Below, in pieces: positions 11,835 to 26,641 of a stretch of DNA of 64,000 bases (position 1 is its first letter; the number at the start of each line of letters is the position of its first letter). Under the pieces are notes generated by a model. The model saw nothing but the letters and a program-made list of their open reading frames with translations, was not told the origin of the DNA and did no database searches. The position numbers were made by a program, and so were the translations under genes. The DNA comes from Trichoderma breve (lineage: Eukaryota; Ascomycota; Sordariomycetes; Hypocreales; Hypocreaceae): assembly GCF_028502605.1 (NCBI RefSeq), contig NC_079237.1:310001-374000 (forward strand), given 5' to 3'.

Positions 11835-13085
11835 ATGGCCCCTTCCAAGGTTGAAGAAGTATCCCACCATACGAGCACGGCCAAGCCAGAGGTCCCTGAT
11901 GGTTTGAAGCTCATACCAGCAGAAAAGCTGGACCTTCGTTCAGATGAAGAGATTGCAGCATGGCTTCAACTTCGACATCCGGTCACGTCAGATAAGAATG
12001 TTTGGGCATTCTGGCACTCTGGCTACAGCAACATGGCCCCATGGGTTCAGCGGAATGTCATCAATTGGGTTCGCCGTCTCGGTCCCGAATGGACAGTACA
12101 CCTTCTCGACCGGGTGCCCAATTCCGAGACCAACATCTACCACTTTGTCGAGGAATCATTTTTTCCCGATGCGTTTAATAACAATACTATGGATGGACCT
12201 CACGTCGGCCCTCATCAAGGAGATCTTATCAGGCTTCCACTGTTGTGGAAATATGGCGGTGTTTGGATGGACGCCGGCTCATTCTTGTTTCGACATATAG
12301 ATGATATCTGCTGGAAAGAGATTGAGGACCCTGCCTCGCCTTATGAGATGGCCGGTTTCGTTATCGAGATACGCCCTGAATGCCTCACTATGCTCAATGG
12401 ATTTATTGCGGCCAAACGCAATAACCCATTTATTAAGCGCTGGCATGATATCTATTTAGCACTTTGGGAAGGGAAGACAAACTCTCATGGCTTCCACAAG
12501 TCTCCTCTTCTCAAGCATTTGCCTCTTCTCTGCCCACCTGTGGACAAGATGAACTGTCCAGATCTTGGTGTAATGATGGAAGGCTTCAGCGATTACCTTT
12601 CGCACTTTATGGCCTTTGAGCGTCTAAGGAAGATCATAGATCCATCAGATGGGTTCAATGGTCCAGAATACTATGCCAAGCATATGTTTCTGGCTTCCGC
12701 CCTTCAGGAAACATTTTACTTTCAGCAAGTGACGGGCTGGTCTGGCACACGCCAATTTGAGCTTCTTACGAAACAACGCGTGGGCGAAGGTGTTGTCAAG
12801 GATGAAACTTGGCAAGCTGCAGAGGATTTTGTCAAAGATGCACTTGCCAATACATCTACCATGAAGCTCTCTCACGGCCCACCCGGAGCTTTGGATTCCT
12901 TTTTGGCAGACCTTTGGGATTCTGAAGAACACCATGATAAGGATAACATAGAAGGAACATTTGCAGCCTATCTGCGATACGGAAGCGTGCATTTCGATCA
13001 GACGCGCAAGTTGAAGCCACTTGAGTTTGACATTACGAAGGAAGAGATACTCCACCTCGGAGTTTTAGAGCCAAAGAAGGATTAG
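11835..13085 (+). CDS. Capsule-polysaccharide-synthesis-type glycosyltransferase (GT32-like)
   Basis: An intronless frame of 416 aa. The segment KNVWAFWHSGYSNMAPWVQR near residues 54-73 and the block GPHQGDLIRLPLLWKYGGVWMDAGSF at about 124-149 are diagnostic for the Caps_synth / GT32-like fold. The latter carries the sugar-nucleotide and metal-binding acidic residues (GD...WMDAGS). The start fits fungal homologues, which typically begin shortly before a LIPAEKLDLRSDEE-type block, seen here at residues 26-39. There is no membrane anchor in this frame, so the protein is predicted cytosolic unless the upstream in-frame segment is used. It lies between a P450 and a terpene cyclase, and 4 kb from the glycan module. 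It could glycosylate either a glycan or a terpenoid. Confidence 0.85.
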   Translation: MAPSKVEEVSHHTSTAKPEVPDGLKLIPAEKLDLRSDEEIAAWLQLRHPVTSDKNVWAFWHSGYSNMAPWVQRNVINWVRRLGPEWTVHLLDRVPNSETNIYHFVEESFFPDAFNNNTMDGPHVGPHQGDLIRLPLLWKYGGVWMDAGSFLFRHIDDICWKEIEDPASPYEMAGFVIEIRPECLTMLNGFIAAKRNNPFIKRWHDIYLALWEGKTNSHGFHKSPLLKHLPLLCPPVDKMNCPDLGVMMEGFSDYLSHFMAFERLRKIIDPSDGFNGPEYYAKHMFLASALQETFYFQQVTGWSGTRQFELLTKQRVGEGVVKDETWQAAEDFVKDALANTSTMKLSHGPPGALDSFLADLWDSEEHHDKDNIEGTFAAYLRYGSVHFDQTRKLKPLEFDITKEEILHLGVLEPKKD

Positions 13086-15917
<2,832 letters not shown>

Positions 15918-16031
15918 AAGGATTACTGCAAGACGATAAAATAATAGAAGCTTTAGAAATATTCCTACACACTGATCTCAAGAATACGGGTATACATTAG
16001 GTAGACTATTAGACAATTTGATCAGGGAGTT

Positions 16032-16050
16032 AAAAAAAAAAAAAAAAAAA
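16032..16050. repeat. Homopolymer A19
   Basis: Nineteen consecutive A residues lie between the convergent ends of the terpene cyclase and the GH31 gene. As the cyclase keeps seven introns, this is not the tail of a processed retrocopy; it is an ordinary homopolymer in a 3' flank. Confidence 0.9.
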
Positions 16051-16131
16051 CTTAGCAACAATTTATTGAGAAGACTGATCTTTCTCGCGTAAATGATAGC
16101 ATCAAACCACTCGTAAATATTCTTTTTTGAC

Positions 16132-18615
16132 TTATTTAGATATAATCTGAATACTCGGATTGCCTTGGAGAAGATTTTGACCTGCAATAGCATTGTTGGC
16201 ATCGATTGTTAACGTGCCTTTTTCGTTGCCCTCGCTATCCACCAGCTTATGAACAGCCCCAGTGCTGACTTGATACAAACGAACTTCAACGTCCTCAAGA
16301 TAGTTGTATACCGTCCGCCGCTCGCCTTCTTTGCCTAAAACTAATATCGTGTTCTCGCGGACGTAAAGTGGCAGTGTATCAAAGTCGTGCTTCTCTTTCA
16401 CCCACCTAGGTCCGGATTTCACTTCCCCAGTGAAAAAGTTCGTCCATCGACCTTCGGGCAAGTAGAATTCAACTTCTCCAGTCTCTTCAAAAATTGGAGC
16501 CACCAGTAATTTGGATCCAAGCATGAACTGGCGGTCAAGATACCACGAGGTTGGGTCTTCCGGAAACTCTGGAAACAAACGTTAGCGACTGGCTCGCATA
16601 CTGCTCACACTTCATGCGAATGGATCATACCTAAGCACATGGCGCGAACACTTAGCGGAAGACCGCCTGCAATAGATTCCGCCGCTTGCGCATATAAATA
16701 AGGCATGAGGCGGGCCTTTAAAGCAGTCCATCTTGCCAACGTCTTCGCGCAGCTCTGTTCTCCCGGGTCGTCATTGTCAATCGTCCACGGAACACGGTAG
16801 CTGTTACTACCATGAAGACGGCTATGTGATGTTAATAAGCCAAAGGCAACCCATCGTTTGTATATCCACGGTGATGGGTAGCCCTCAAAGCCTCCAATAT
16901 CCACGCTCCAAAAAGAGAAGCCACATAGACCAAGAGACAGGCCGCCGCGGAGTGACTCAGCCATTGCTTCAGGAGTCGACTCGCAATCTCCGCCCCATTG
17001 TAGAGGAAATCTTTGGCAACCTGCTGTCGATGCTCTTGCAAAGACAACGGCCTCAGATTTGCCGTGGCGCCTCTGTAGAGCTTCATACACCACCTTGTTG
17101 TAGATGAAGGAGTAGTAATTATGCATCTTTGAGGGGTCCACGTTTGGGTCATGCCACTGTATATCCTCATTGACCGGGATTCTTTCGCCAAAGTCCGTCT
17201 TAATAGCAGAGACACCGGTGTCGAAGAGAGCTTCCATGCAGCCAACAAACCACTTTGTAGCTTCAGGGTTCGTAAAATCCACAATTCCCATTCCCGCTTG
17301 CCACAGATCCGTCTGCCAGACATCACCATTCTTTCTCTTTAATAGATAGCCTTTCTCTGCTGCCATCTTGAAAACAGGCGAAGCCTGGCCGAGATATGGA
17401 TTCGTCCAGACGCATACCTTGTTGACCAGACCGCTAGCCTTGAGGCGGCTTACCATGTTTGCAGGCTCTGGAAACATTTCCGTATCAAAAACAAAATCGC
17501 ACCAGTGGAATGCTTTGAGCCAGAAGCAATCATAGTGAAACACCTCGACCGGAATATCGCGAGCTGCCATGCCCTCGAGAAATGAACTGACGGTCTTTTC
17601 ATCGTAACTAGTTGTGAATGATGTAGAAAGCCAGAGACCGAAGCTCCAGGCCGGGACTCTTCCCGCCCTACCAGTCAAAGTGGTGTATTTATACAGAACC
17701 TCCTTTGGCGAGGGCCCGTAAATCAGATACCATTTGAGACGCTGACCTTTGACGCTGGTTTGTACCCGGCATGAGCGTTCGCTTCCAACTTCCAGGTCAA
17801 CTTTGTCTGGAGTATCGATGAAGACGCCATATCCCCGACTGCTAAGCCAGAACGATACGTTCTTGTAGGCCTGTTCAGAACTTGTGCCACCATCCTGCTA
17901 CTGGTTAGCATGTCAAGCATATCAGTAGAAGACGTGATAGGTGCCAAGGCGTACCGAATTCCATAGAGTGACGCTCTGACCCACTTTGTTGAATGCGCCA
18001 AACCGTTCACCAAGTCCGTGTACAGTCTCCCCCACGCTAAGTGTTGTTTGCGTGAACATATAGTGATCAAAGTTTCTCATATCATCAAGCTGAAGAGGGG
18101 TGCTAGGCGCTGGACCATAAGCAAACCCCACGCTGCGGTTTTGTAGTGATGTTAAGGCCTGAGATCCATCTGTTGCATGGAAACGGATATCAAACGTATG
18201 TTGGTCAGGATGAATCGTAGCGCTCACAGATCCTGACGCAATTGTCGTCCCTTTGCCTGACACAGAAATACTAGCATCGTCCTGAGGCTTTCCTTGAGGG
18301 AAAAGATCGAAGTCAGGCCCCTTCTTTGCAGCTCCAGACCAGTGAGTGGCTTCGACAGAAATCACGCCATCAAAAACAGCTTCAATGTCCTAAAAGGATC
18401 AACATCTAAACCCATGTACCTAAAATTTGAGATATACTTACAAGTGTCACAGTAGGCAGGTTTAGAGTATCACCCCGCGAACGAACCTGCTTCGTCGGAC
18501 ATAGTAATGATAGCGCTCGACCATCCGCCCGCTTCGTGATGGTATATACATCCTCTGCATATTCCGTCCTCTTCCCCTCTATGGGAAGCCACATGCCATC
18601 TCTAAACTTTGTCAT
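16132..18615 (-). CDS. GH31 alpha-xylosidase / alpha-glucosidase
   Basis: Four exons on the minus strand: 18615-18442, 18389-17955, 17894-16631 and 16568-16132, for 769 aa. The introns are 52-62 nt with GT/AG ends. The frame carries the GH31 (beta/alpha)8 signature: a GWWLSTSF-like region written GLWLSTSFTTSYDE, the nucleophile in AIKTDFGERIP (Asp at about 437) and the acid/base in LQWGGDCES (Asp at about 506). The KTDFGE form is that of alpha-xylosidases of the YicI type, which release xylose from isoprimeverose or xyloglucan oligosaccharides. No signal peptide is visible, so it is likely intracellular. It is divergent from an MFS alpha-glucoside-type permease, which fits import followed by hydrolysis. 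Specificity for xylose over glucose is inferred from motif style. Confidence 0.93.
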
Positions 18616-20763
18616 TATACCTTTTTGCGCAATTGCGCCTCTCTCGTTTGGCGGTTATTACGACCAACTGACCGGTATAGCTGTTATACCTGTGGAAGCG
18701 GCCACGGAAATAAGTAAAATGTCTCTGCTTAGTTGCTAATAAGAGGGCTTCTATGGTTTGATGTTTCTCAGGTGGTAATGATCAGTTGGATGCTTCTTGC
18801 GTTTAGGCTAAAATCTCGGCTGTCGCTGAAGCGCTCTAATAATGATCAAGATCTTGAGCTCCGTAATGATCCCAGAATGGGGCCTTCGGAGAAGTCAACG
18901 AGCGCTAAGAAGACATTTTGCCGATGTCGAGTGTTATACCGAGTTCCACCAATCGTGCCACTCAACAGAATGATATGGGGTTTGCATATAAAGTACGGAG
19001 TTTAATACCACTCCGTGCTTAGCGGGGCCATCTGATAAAGCTGAGACGTTGACCCGTATGGTGGCGTCGAGAGCTCGGGGTCAATGACCCGAGTGCGAGC
19101 ATGCATGCTCGGTATACATTGATGCGAAGACCGTAATGGAGGGAAACTGTACCGAGTATCTGGAGCACATTAGATCTCAAACTCTATCATAACTTAGATC
19201 GTGGAGCTGGCGACTTGTAGTAGTTCTTGCAACCATCGTCTTGAAGACGGTAGTCTAGAAGGACTTTATGATGGCGTTTACATAACTGTGAAAAATACTA
19301 TTTATGATGCGAGGCTCACCTACTGGCAGAGAGATTATGACCGACAAGCAATTTCCGAATTCCTGAGGCATTTAGAATGATGCTATTCTTTACAAAACCA
19401 CATGATTATTTTCCAATAGCTTTATGGGTCAAGCTGCGCCCTTTCGTGAGCATCTAGTCGTTATGATCTAGCTGGTGTGAATATTTCCCACAAGTTTCGG
19501 CCAACTTGAAGGGTCTAGTGTTATAGTAACGCCGTCGGAGCAAAGCTTTGTAGCGCTCCCAAAAGTCTTTGTGCTAGCTTGGCTGATATTACAATAAAAG
19601 TAAATATAAGGGATACTGGTATCAGCATCAATCTTACCAACACCGCAGGCCGGCTTAAGATGGGATAATGAACATGCGGCATTAGAGGCAGTCCTACTTC
19701 GCACGGAGTCTCATTAGCTGGGATATCACCCCACCGCATCTTGACCGACAAAGTCGGAGTCTTAGCAGCAGCTTCGGAGTAGTTATTTTGCACTGGCATG
19801 CGATCTCGTAACGCCACAGTCTATCCCCGCGTTCCAGGATGCAGAAAGTCCGAAGTGTGTGTTTGGTCGTGCCATGTTCTGAGCGAGGATGATTAGTAGA
19901 AGACCCCGGTAGAGGGTCAACTGGCTGATGATCATAAGCGAACTGCAACCCGAAATCTGGATGGCCAGCTCCCGAGATAAGATCTAATTTGCCATTGTTT
20001 CCGATGAGGTCCATCTAAAGCTTCTTGAGGGTGATGAATTGCACACAGTACTACGTATTCACGTGGTACGGCTGAGTCGTAAAACATAGCGACAGCCGGC
20101 TGGAGAGGCATCCCCAAAGAAACGAACATTCCAACCGCCCGTATATCCCTGTGGACTTTGCGGAGTAGAAGCCTCAAGTCATCAGCGTAAATGCCGTTAG
20201 TTGCCTGTCCAGCCACGGAACGTAATCATCCGCGTCCAAACTTACATGCACTCCGTACACTAGGAATGCCAACCATGTTAGCATTGTTCGGGTAAAAGAG
20301 GGGCAAACGTGGGGTTGAGCAGCGTTTGAAGCCATCTCAAAAGCATCAGTCGATATGCCCATCAATCATCGAAAGCTAAAGGCTTACCGAGACGCGCATG
20401 GATTCGATGGCTTGTAATATCGATATGAGCACTACTGCGAGTATAGGCTAATACTGATTAACCGTGTGGATAATTGCTATAATGTTCCAGAAATGACAGA
20501 CACAGGGCGATCTGGTGCGGTCTGGGCTCTTTCTATTCCTAGACATGCTGTTTGGCGCTCCAATTACCTTTGATCCCGAGAGTGGTACGAGCTAATGATG
20601 CCAGCTGACCGGAACTCGCCCAATTCTCATGCCTTTCCAATTCGTATAAGACTCGGTACATGTCCAAAATTGTGGCCCTCGAGTTATAGCCTTTGTAATC
20701 TGCTCTGGTGTATTCATGACCTAAATTCGGTGGTTGGATAGCCTTCCATATTACATTGCTGCC
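18616..20763. promoter_or_regulatory. Divergent intergenic region of GH31 and sugar permease
   Basis: A 2.1-kb gap between the two start codons. It holds no gene that I can support. A reverse-strand frame (20539-20865) overlaps the permease start and has a protein-like composition, but no recognisable domain and no start of its own. Copies of the TACGGAGT word occur near 18991. Both promoters must lie here; I did not identify a defined regulator site. Confidence 0.4.
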
Positions 20764-22666
20764 ATGGCAGAAGTACACATTACAAAGGCGGCGGCCACTC
20801 ATCTTGAGGAGACTCTCGGTGAAGGGGCGATCGTCGATGCCAAGCATGCCTCCGACGAAGAACATTCCCAGACCTTGTTGCAGGCCTTGAAAAGCAACCG
20901 CAAGGCTGTATTCTGGTCCATGATGATCTCTATGAGTATCATTATGGAGGGCTACGACACAATTCTCATGGGCAATTTCTTTGGTAAGTTACATATGCCC
21001 TTGACTTGACTAAAACTGGGACTCTGACATTGAGGTGCGACGCATGAAGGATATCCCGAGTTCGCAAAGAAATATGGAACGGATCATGGAGGGACTGTGG
21101 GGTACCAGGTCTCAGCACCTTGGCAGTCTGGCTTGAATATGGGCTCGACAGTTGGAGCAATTTTTGGTATTGACCCTACTCATACTTGTGGCTGCTCTGT
21201 GTTACTGATAGGTACGGGAAATCTCAGGCGGTATTTTAAACGGATATCTCGTGTCTCAGCTCGGTTACCGATACGTGATGATTGGAGCATTGTTCTTTAT
21301 GAATGCTTTCGTCTTCATCGTGTTTTTCGCCAACTCCGCAGCGGTACTACTGGTTGGTCAAATCCTCTGCGGCCTAAGTTGGGGTGTTTTTGCAGTCGCC
21401 AGTCCATCGTATGCGTCAGAGGTGTGCCCAACAAACTTGAGAGGTTACCTCACGACCTATGTCAACCTGTGCTGGGCAATCGGCCAGTTCATCGCAGCAG
21501 GTGTGCTTGAGGGACTCATCCACCGCCAGGATCAATGGGCATACCGTATTCCATTTGCCATCCAATGGATATGGCCTGTCCCGCTCATGATAGTTTGCTT
21601 CTTTGCGCCCGAAAGTCCTTGGTTCCTCGTGCGCAAAGACCGGGTAGACGATGCCAAGAAGAGCCTACGACGTCTAGGAGGAGAGAAAACTGAGGACCAA
21701 ATCAATGGCCAGCTTGCTATGATGATACACACCGTCAACATCGAAGAGACTCAAGCGAAAGAAAGCAAATCTTACATCGAGTGCTTCAAAGGCACTGACC
21801 TTCGTCGCACAGAAATTTGCTGCGTGGCCTTTTTCGGGCAGATTCTTTCTGGAAGCTCATTTGCGTACTCTCCTAGTTATTTCTTTACCACAGGTAAGAT
21901 CGCGAAAGTCAAAACGAAAGCATTCCAGTAGTAACTATACTAACATATCTCGTACAGCTGGCATGAGCCCAGATCACGCATATCAGCTCAACTTGGGTGG
22001 AACGGCAATTGCTTTCCTGGGAACAGTATTTTCCTGGTTCTTGATCACCCATTTCGGCCGCAGAACCTTATACGTAACGGGCCAAGGTATCCTATGTACC
22101 ACGCTCCTCGTTATCGGAATCATTAACGCTGCGACCTCCGCGAAGAACGCCATCTGGGCAGAGGCGGCATTATGCATCTTTTGGCTTCTCGTATATGCGT
22201 TAACAGTCGGCCCTCTTGCATACGCAATCGTATCCGAGACATCGTCAATCAGGCTGCGCCCACTTACGGTGTCTTTGGCCAGAACAGCCTATCAGGTATT
22301 ATCGAACACCAGTCTTCCTTTTACACATACACTACTGACACCATTTTAGATCATAAATATTGTTTCACAGGTCCTTGAGCCCTATTTCATGAACCCTACT
22401 GCTTGGAACGCATCTGGAAAGACAGGGTTCTTCTGGTAAGCTAAATAACAACATCAGAAGCGAATCAGCTAACATTTGTCATCAGGGGAGGCACAGCTCT
22501 ATTGACGTTCATCTGGGCTTACTTTCGCCTACCAGAGACCAAAGGCAGGACATACGAAGAACTCGATATTTTGTTTGCAAAGAAGGTGTCTGCTCGGAAA
22601 TTTGCATCGGAAGAGGTCGACGCATATGAAACGCATATTCAGTCAGAAGTGGTGGAAAAGAAGTGA
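20764..22666 (+). CDS. MFS sugar permease, maltose / alpha-glucoside type
   Basis: Six exons: 20764-20983, 21050-21166, 21228-21893, 21958-22295, 22350-22435 and 22486-22666, giving 535 aa. The start was chosen at GCCATGG because it has a strong context and precedes the hydrophilic N-terminal tail. Twelve hydrophobic segments are spread over the protein. Sugar-porter signatures are present: EGYDTILMGNFFG in helix 1, a PESPWFLVRKDRVDDA block at the central loop, FGRR after helix 8 and the C-terminal LPETKGRTYEELD motif. These are typical of fungal maltose/alpha-glucoside:H+ symporters at the plasma membrane. The acceptor of exon 3 was placed at 21227 to keep the frame; an alternative upstream AG breaks it. 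The gene is divergent from the GH31 enzyme. Confidence 0.92.
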
Positions 22667-23298
22667 AAGAATGCTTTCTCTTCTTTCCGTTTCATTTTAC
22701 CACATATAAGATAATCTAAATTGTTGTATCTCTTCAAGCGAAGGTCAGAAAAAGCAAGACCGCAAGATGAATACGTACATATATTCAGTAATCTGAGTAC
22801 TGAACCCGCTCGTAGATCATGTATTCAGCCAATTCGAACTTTATTGTAAAGATATAATAGTAGTTATTAAGAATACATAAATATAGTAGCAGTTACTAAA
22901 GAAATATAAATATAGTAGTAGTTACTGGAGAAATATATATATAGCATCGTATAGTTTAACTCGTGGGTGTTCAAGACCTGACACCCTATTATCGCGTTAG
23001 ATTGTCAAGTGATTTTATAGATCATTTCGTTACGCGATTTAGACCATTTAGTCTGCCTATGTTATGTTGGTGAGCCACCTGGAAAGACCGGTTGGCAAAT
23101 GCAATGTTGAAGCGCGTCACTCATTGGTTATTAGCTGTAACAGTTTCGGTATAAGACAGAGGTATAGGTATTGGATAAAGTGCCTTATAAATACAATCTC
23201 GTATGTGTTAACTTTTGACAAGCAGCCCATGGTTGATGGGTCTCCCAGCAAAAGCTGGGCCAATTTCTATCACGCCGAGCCAAATCGACGACAATGAC
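22667..23298. other. Intergenic region between convergent genes
   Basis: The permease (+) and the GST-like gene (-) converge here. The only structure is a 29-bp tandem repeat at 22854-22940. No gene is supported. Confidence 0.6.
22854..22940 (+). repeat. 29-bp tandem repeat, three copies
   Basis: Three head-to-tail units (22854-22882, 22883-22911, 22912-22940) each start with ATARTAGYAGTTA and end in an AT-rich TATAAAT-like tail. Each unit is exactly 29 bp. The period equals that of the array at 62706-62921 and the ATAGTAG core is shared, so they may be related. It is non-coding. Confidence 0.75.
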
Positions 23299-24267
23299 TC
23301 AATGCAAGACTGGATACACCTTTTTGAACGCCTCTGTCTTCGCCACGTTTGACCACCACTGCTTCGTCTTCGGACCAATCTTGAAATCTGGCACAGTCTT
23401 TTGGATCAACCTCTCCAAAGGACCAAAGTCTTGAATTGCTGTCACCGGCGTCTCCGCTCCCATCATGGCATGTGCGAGCCACGGAACCGTGTTGTAGTCG
23501 GCCTCACTGACTCGAGAGCCAGCCGCAAATGGTAATGCAATCAGACTTTCCAGCTTATCGAGGCCTGCAGCCATGGTGCGGTACATCTCGTCTGTCATAT
23601 GATAGAGACCCTCATGTTCGGGCCCAACCTTGGCGCGATACAATGATGTAATGCCAAGATTCTCCGCAGTTTTCGAGACATAAAACGGATGTTCAGGTTG
23701 TGCGGCAAGTTCCTTCTCTAGGCGCGTCTGGCGCCCCTCGAGGAATCCATTCCAGAAGCTATTTTTCTTGGCTTCCATCTCAGCAGGATCCCGTGCCTGA
23801 AACAGGATGAGATTTGTAGTCATTGAAGGAGAATGCATAAGTTCGAGAATTTCTTTGGAACGTTTTTCGTCCTCGGGTACAAGTGTCTTGGTCCCACGAG
23901 AGTCGATCCATCTCAAAATATCGGCGCTTTCAATGATAGGCTTGCTGAGCGATGGAGCAGTAAGAGAAGGTACTGTGCCATTGGGATTGATGGCGATATA
24001 TTCCGGCGCGAAATTGTCGCCAGTTGCTAATGCAGAGACTTGTTAGAACCGTCCGTGGCGTGGATAATATGATGATTTTAAGACTTACACAGTGTGATCT
24101 CTTTCACATCGTAATCTACATCTGCTTTGAGGCCCTTCTCTTCAAGCGCAAGAAGCATGACCCCAACCCATTGGCTCTGCACCGACGAATAAATAGTAAA
24201 CTGAACAATTAAATGTTAGTGTGAAGTTGATTTTCATTGCATGCGTTGTAGCTACCTTTTCGGCCAT
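23299..24267 (-). CDS. Glutathione S-transferase-like protein
   Basis: Three exons on the minus strand: a 12-nt first exon 24267-24256 (Met-Ala-Glu-Lys), 24200-24089 and 24026-23299, for 283 aa. The N-terminal half has the thioredoxin-like fold typical of GSTs: FTIYSSVQSQWVGVMLLALEEKGL, a PNGTVPSL block with the cis-proline, and IIESADILRWID, where the Glu-Ser-Ala-Asp stretch binds the glutathione gamma-glutamyl group. The C-terminal half is helical and ends in a long tail with a WLAHAMMG segment. Members conjugate or reduce electrophiles with glutathione in the cytosol. The position of the catalytic residue is not clear. The tiny first exon is supported by in-frame GT/AG ends and a good start context, but another start could exist. 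Confidence 0.8.
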
Positions 24268-26641
24268 TGTGGGCAATCAAGATGATATCAACTAAAGTGG
24301 AAATAGAGTTCGGAAGTACTATTGGATGTAGCGATGAACTGTGATTCTGTTTTATTGTTGTTTCTGAAGTTTCTTTTCGAAAACAAGCATCTCTCTATGT
24401 GTTTATATATCCCTACACTTTCTCAATATCTCCATGCCAATGGAATCAACAAATGAACGCCAAGAAGCCATATGGAATCGAATCCTGATCACCGCCCACT
24501 GGTGTAATTCTCCCAGCAGACTCGGGCACAGCTATGAAACCTAATTACGTAGGTTACCACGGACGAAAAAAAGTTTGTCAGCCATTGAGAGTAATTTTTC
24601 GCGCCGCATGAGACAAGTTAGTGGCCAAGCTAGTTACGAAAGATACACTGTGGGTAGATTGAGCGTAGACAATTCGGTAGATGTGTTGCACTCTTAGAAT
24701 GCTGAGCTGGCACAAGTGCATTTTATTCAGCCGCCCGAGTTCGTCCGGAAGCGAAGTCTTGCTGCATGCGCTGTTACCAATCAAAATACGGACGACTTGA
24801 CATGCATAGGCATGTTTTATGTCTTTAAAGTATGAAATCATCCGACAGTTGAGAAACGGGATTGGCAAGCATTGACTCTTTGCAATGCTGCCGCTGACAT
24901 CACACAACTCCGTGCTGAAGTCATTGCCATTAGAACAAACCACGGACAAGCATCTCGCTGTTTTTGCCCAATAACCATGATGACTAAGAACACAACCACA
25001 ACAGCATAGCAACGACGGATTCAGTCACTTGCATTATCCACAAGTGGGCTAGGCGGTCATAGTGGGCATGGTTCGCCTGCTACAATTGTTGCTTTGGAAC
25101 TGCGATAAAGTGCGGAAGCTTCTTTGTGGAGCCCTCATAGGTTTCCAGATGGAATCTTTTTCTCAGCACGAAGTGGCAATCTCCCTGTTGGCTTTCTGAG
25201 CATCTAACGGCGGCCCCCACCATCCACGCCAACATGAGCTTGTCTGTCGCCATGGCTTCTGCCAATGTGGTGTTACCCCAAACGCCACAATCGACAGCTC
25301 GAGGAATATCCAGCCTAGCCGAAGAGCTCTTGATTGATTTGCCCCCGTAGGGCTATGAGGTGTTTTACTACTAGTGCTGGCTCTATCCTCGCCAAAACAT
25401 AACGCCCATCACCTCAGCATCAAACTAGAGTTGATCGTCATTGAGGATTGCTTTGTAGACATACCGTACTAACGGTAAATGGCTATAGTATAGGCGAGCA
25501 GTGTTTTTCACTGCTCCAGATACTATCCTGAAGCGATAGAGCAACTTGTCGGAAGTAACTCTATGCAAGCCACTGTAAGTGAGTATAGACCGTCTCAAAT
25601 TGGCGAATGGCCGGAAGTTGGTCCCGCACATTTCCACGATGAATGACCCTTTACTGTATGAGTGTTGATAAAGCGTTTACGCGTGATAGTTTTGTGACGG
25701 CTATGTAACATATCGGCAGCCCGAGTTCTGAACAAGAAGCTAGATATATTTAGATATGTATTTCATCAACGGCAATGTTAGGTAGCATATGCTTGCAGAA
25801 ATTCGAGCAACAGAAGCTGGGATGCGTAATGCCAGCGGGAGGTGTACCAAGAGTGTTGTAAAAGTTATGCACTCTTAGGTGGGAATATGGAACTGATTAA
25901 CCCTGTAGACCTACATAGGTTCCTTGTATTCGATTTTGTGTTAAAACTTTATAGATGAACTATCTTGCTATTATGACATTTCATGGTATTGCTGAGTGTT
26001 ACATTCCTGTACCGCGAACACACCTACAAATGGTGACACGTATCTACCGGAACGTCTAATATTGAGACGCCAACACCCGTCTTCAAATTATCATTATGGT
26101 AATTACTTTTGTCCTCAATATCACACAGTTGGCAACTGGAGTAGGTGCTATGAAAGAAGAAGATGTGGGATGGTGAGAGTTTTGCGTGCCACTTTCATCA
26201 GCAAAATCACTTGCCCCAGATAACACGAGTCTCACCTCGCTTACAGTACGACTAGACATGTAGAACATGTAAGCCCCTGTATGCAAGATGACGCGACATG
26301 AGTCTGGACGGGGTTTCTCCGCGGCCTAAAACCCCTGCAGGGGCAAAGGCGGATGTTAGCCCAACAAATTCGGTCACTTTCAAGTCTCTTATGTTCCAAG
26401 TAAGCACTGGTTTGTCTTGGGAATAATTAATAAACTCTCTGGGAGAAAGCATTTTGGTGGACCATGATAGATTCTCGAGCAGTTTACAAGTCGAATGTCT
26501 TTGTTTAAGGCCGCAAGTACAACGATTAGGATTTCTCATTTACAATGTGAAGTATTACAATTGAGAACTATGTACTCGGATATATAATTTATCACACTCC
26601 TTTCCTCTTTTTTGGCACAATGCCTTAGATGTAATATCTTA
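24268..26641. other. Intergenic region, no supported gene
   Basis: I found no frame with recognisable motifs or convincing splicing in this 2.4-kb stretch. Its left end is the promoter of the GST-like gene, and its right end is the 3' flank of the hydrolase. No repeat stood out. Confidence 0.5.

Noticed and set aside
16032..16050. A19 tract as evidence of a retroposed gene
   Set aside because: The neighbouring terpene cyclase has seven introns, so it cannot be a processed copy; simple homopolymer.
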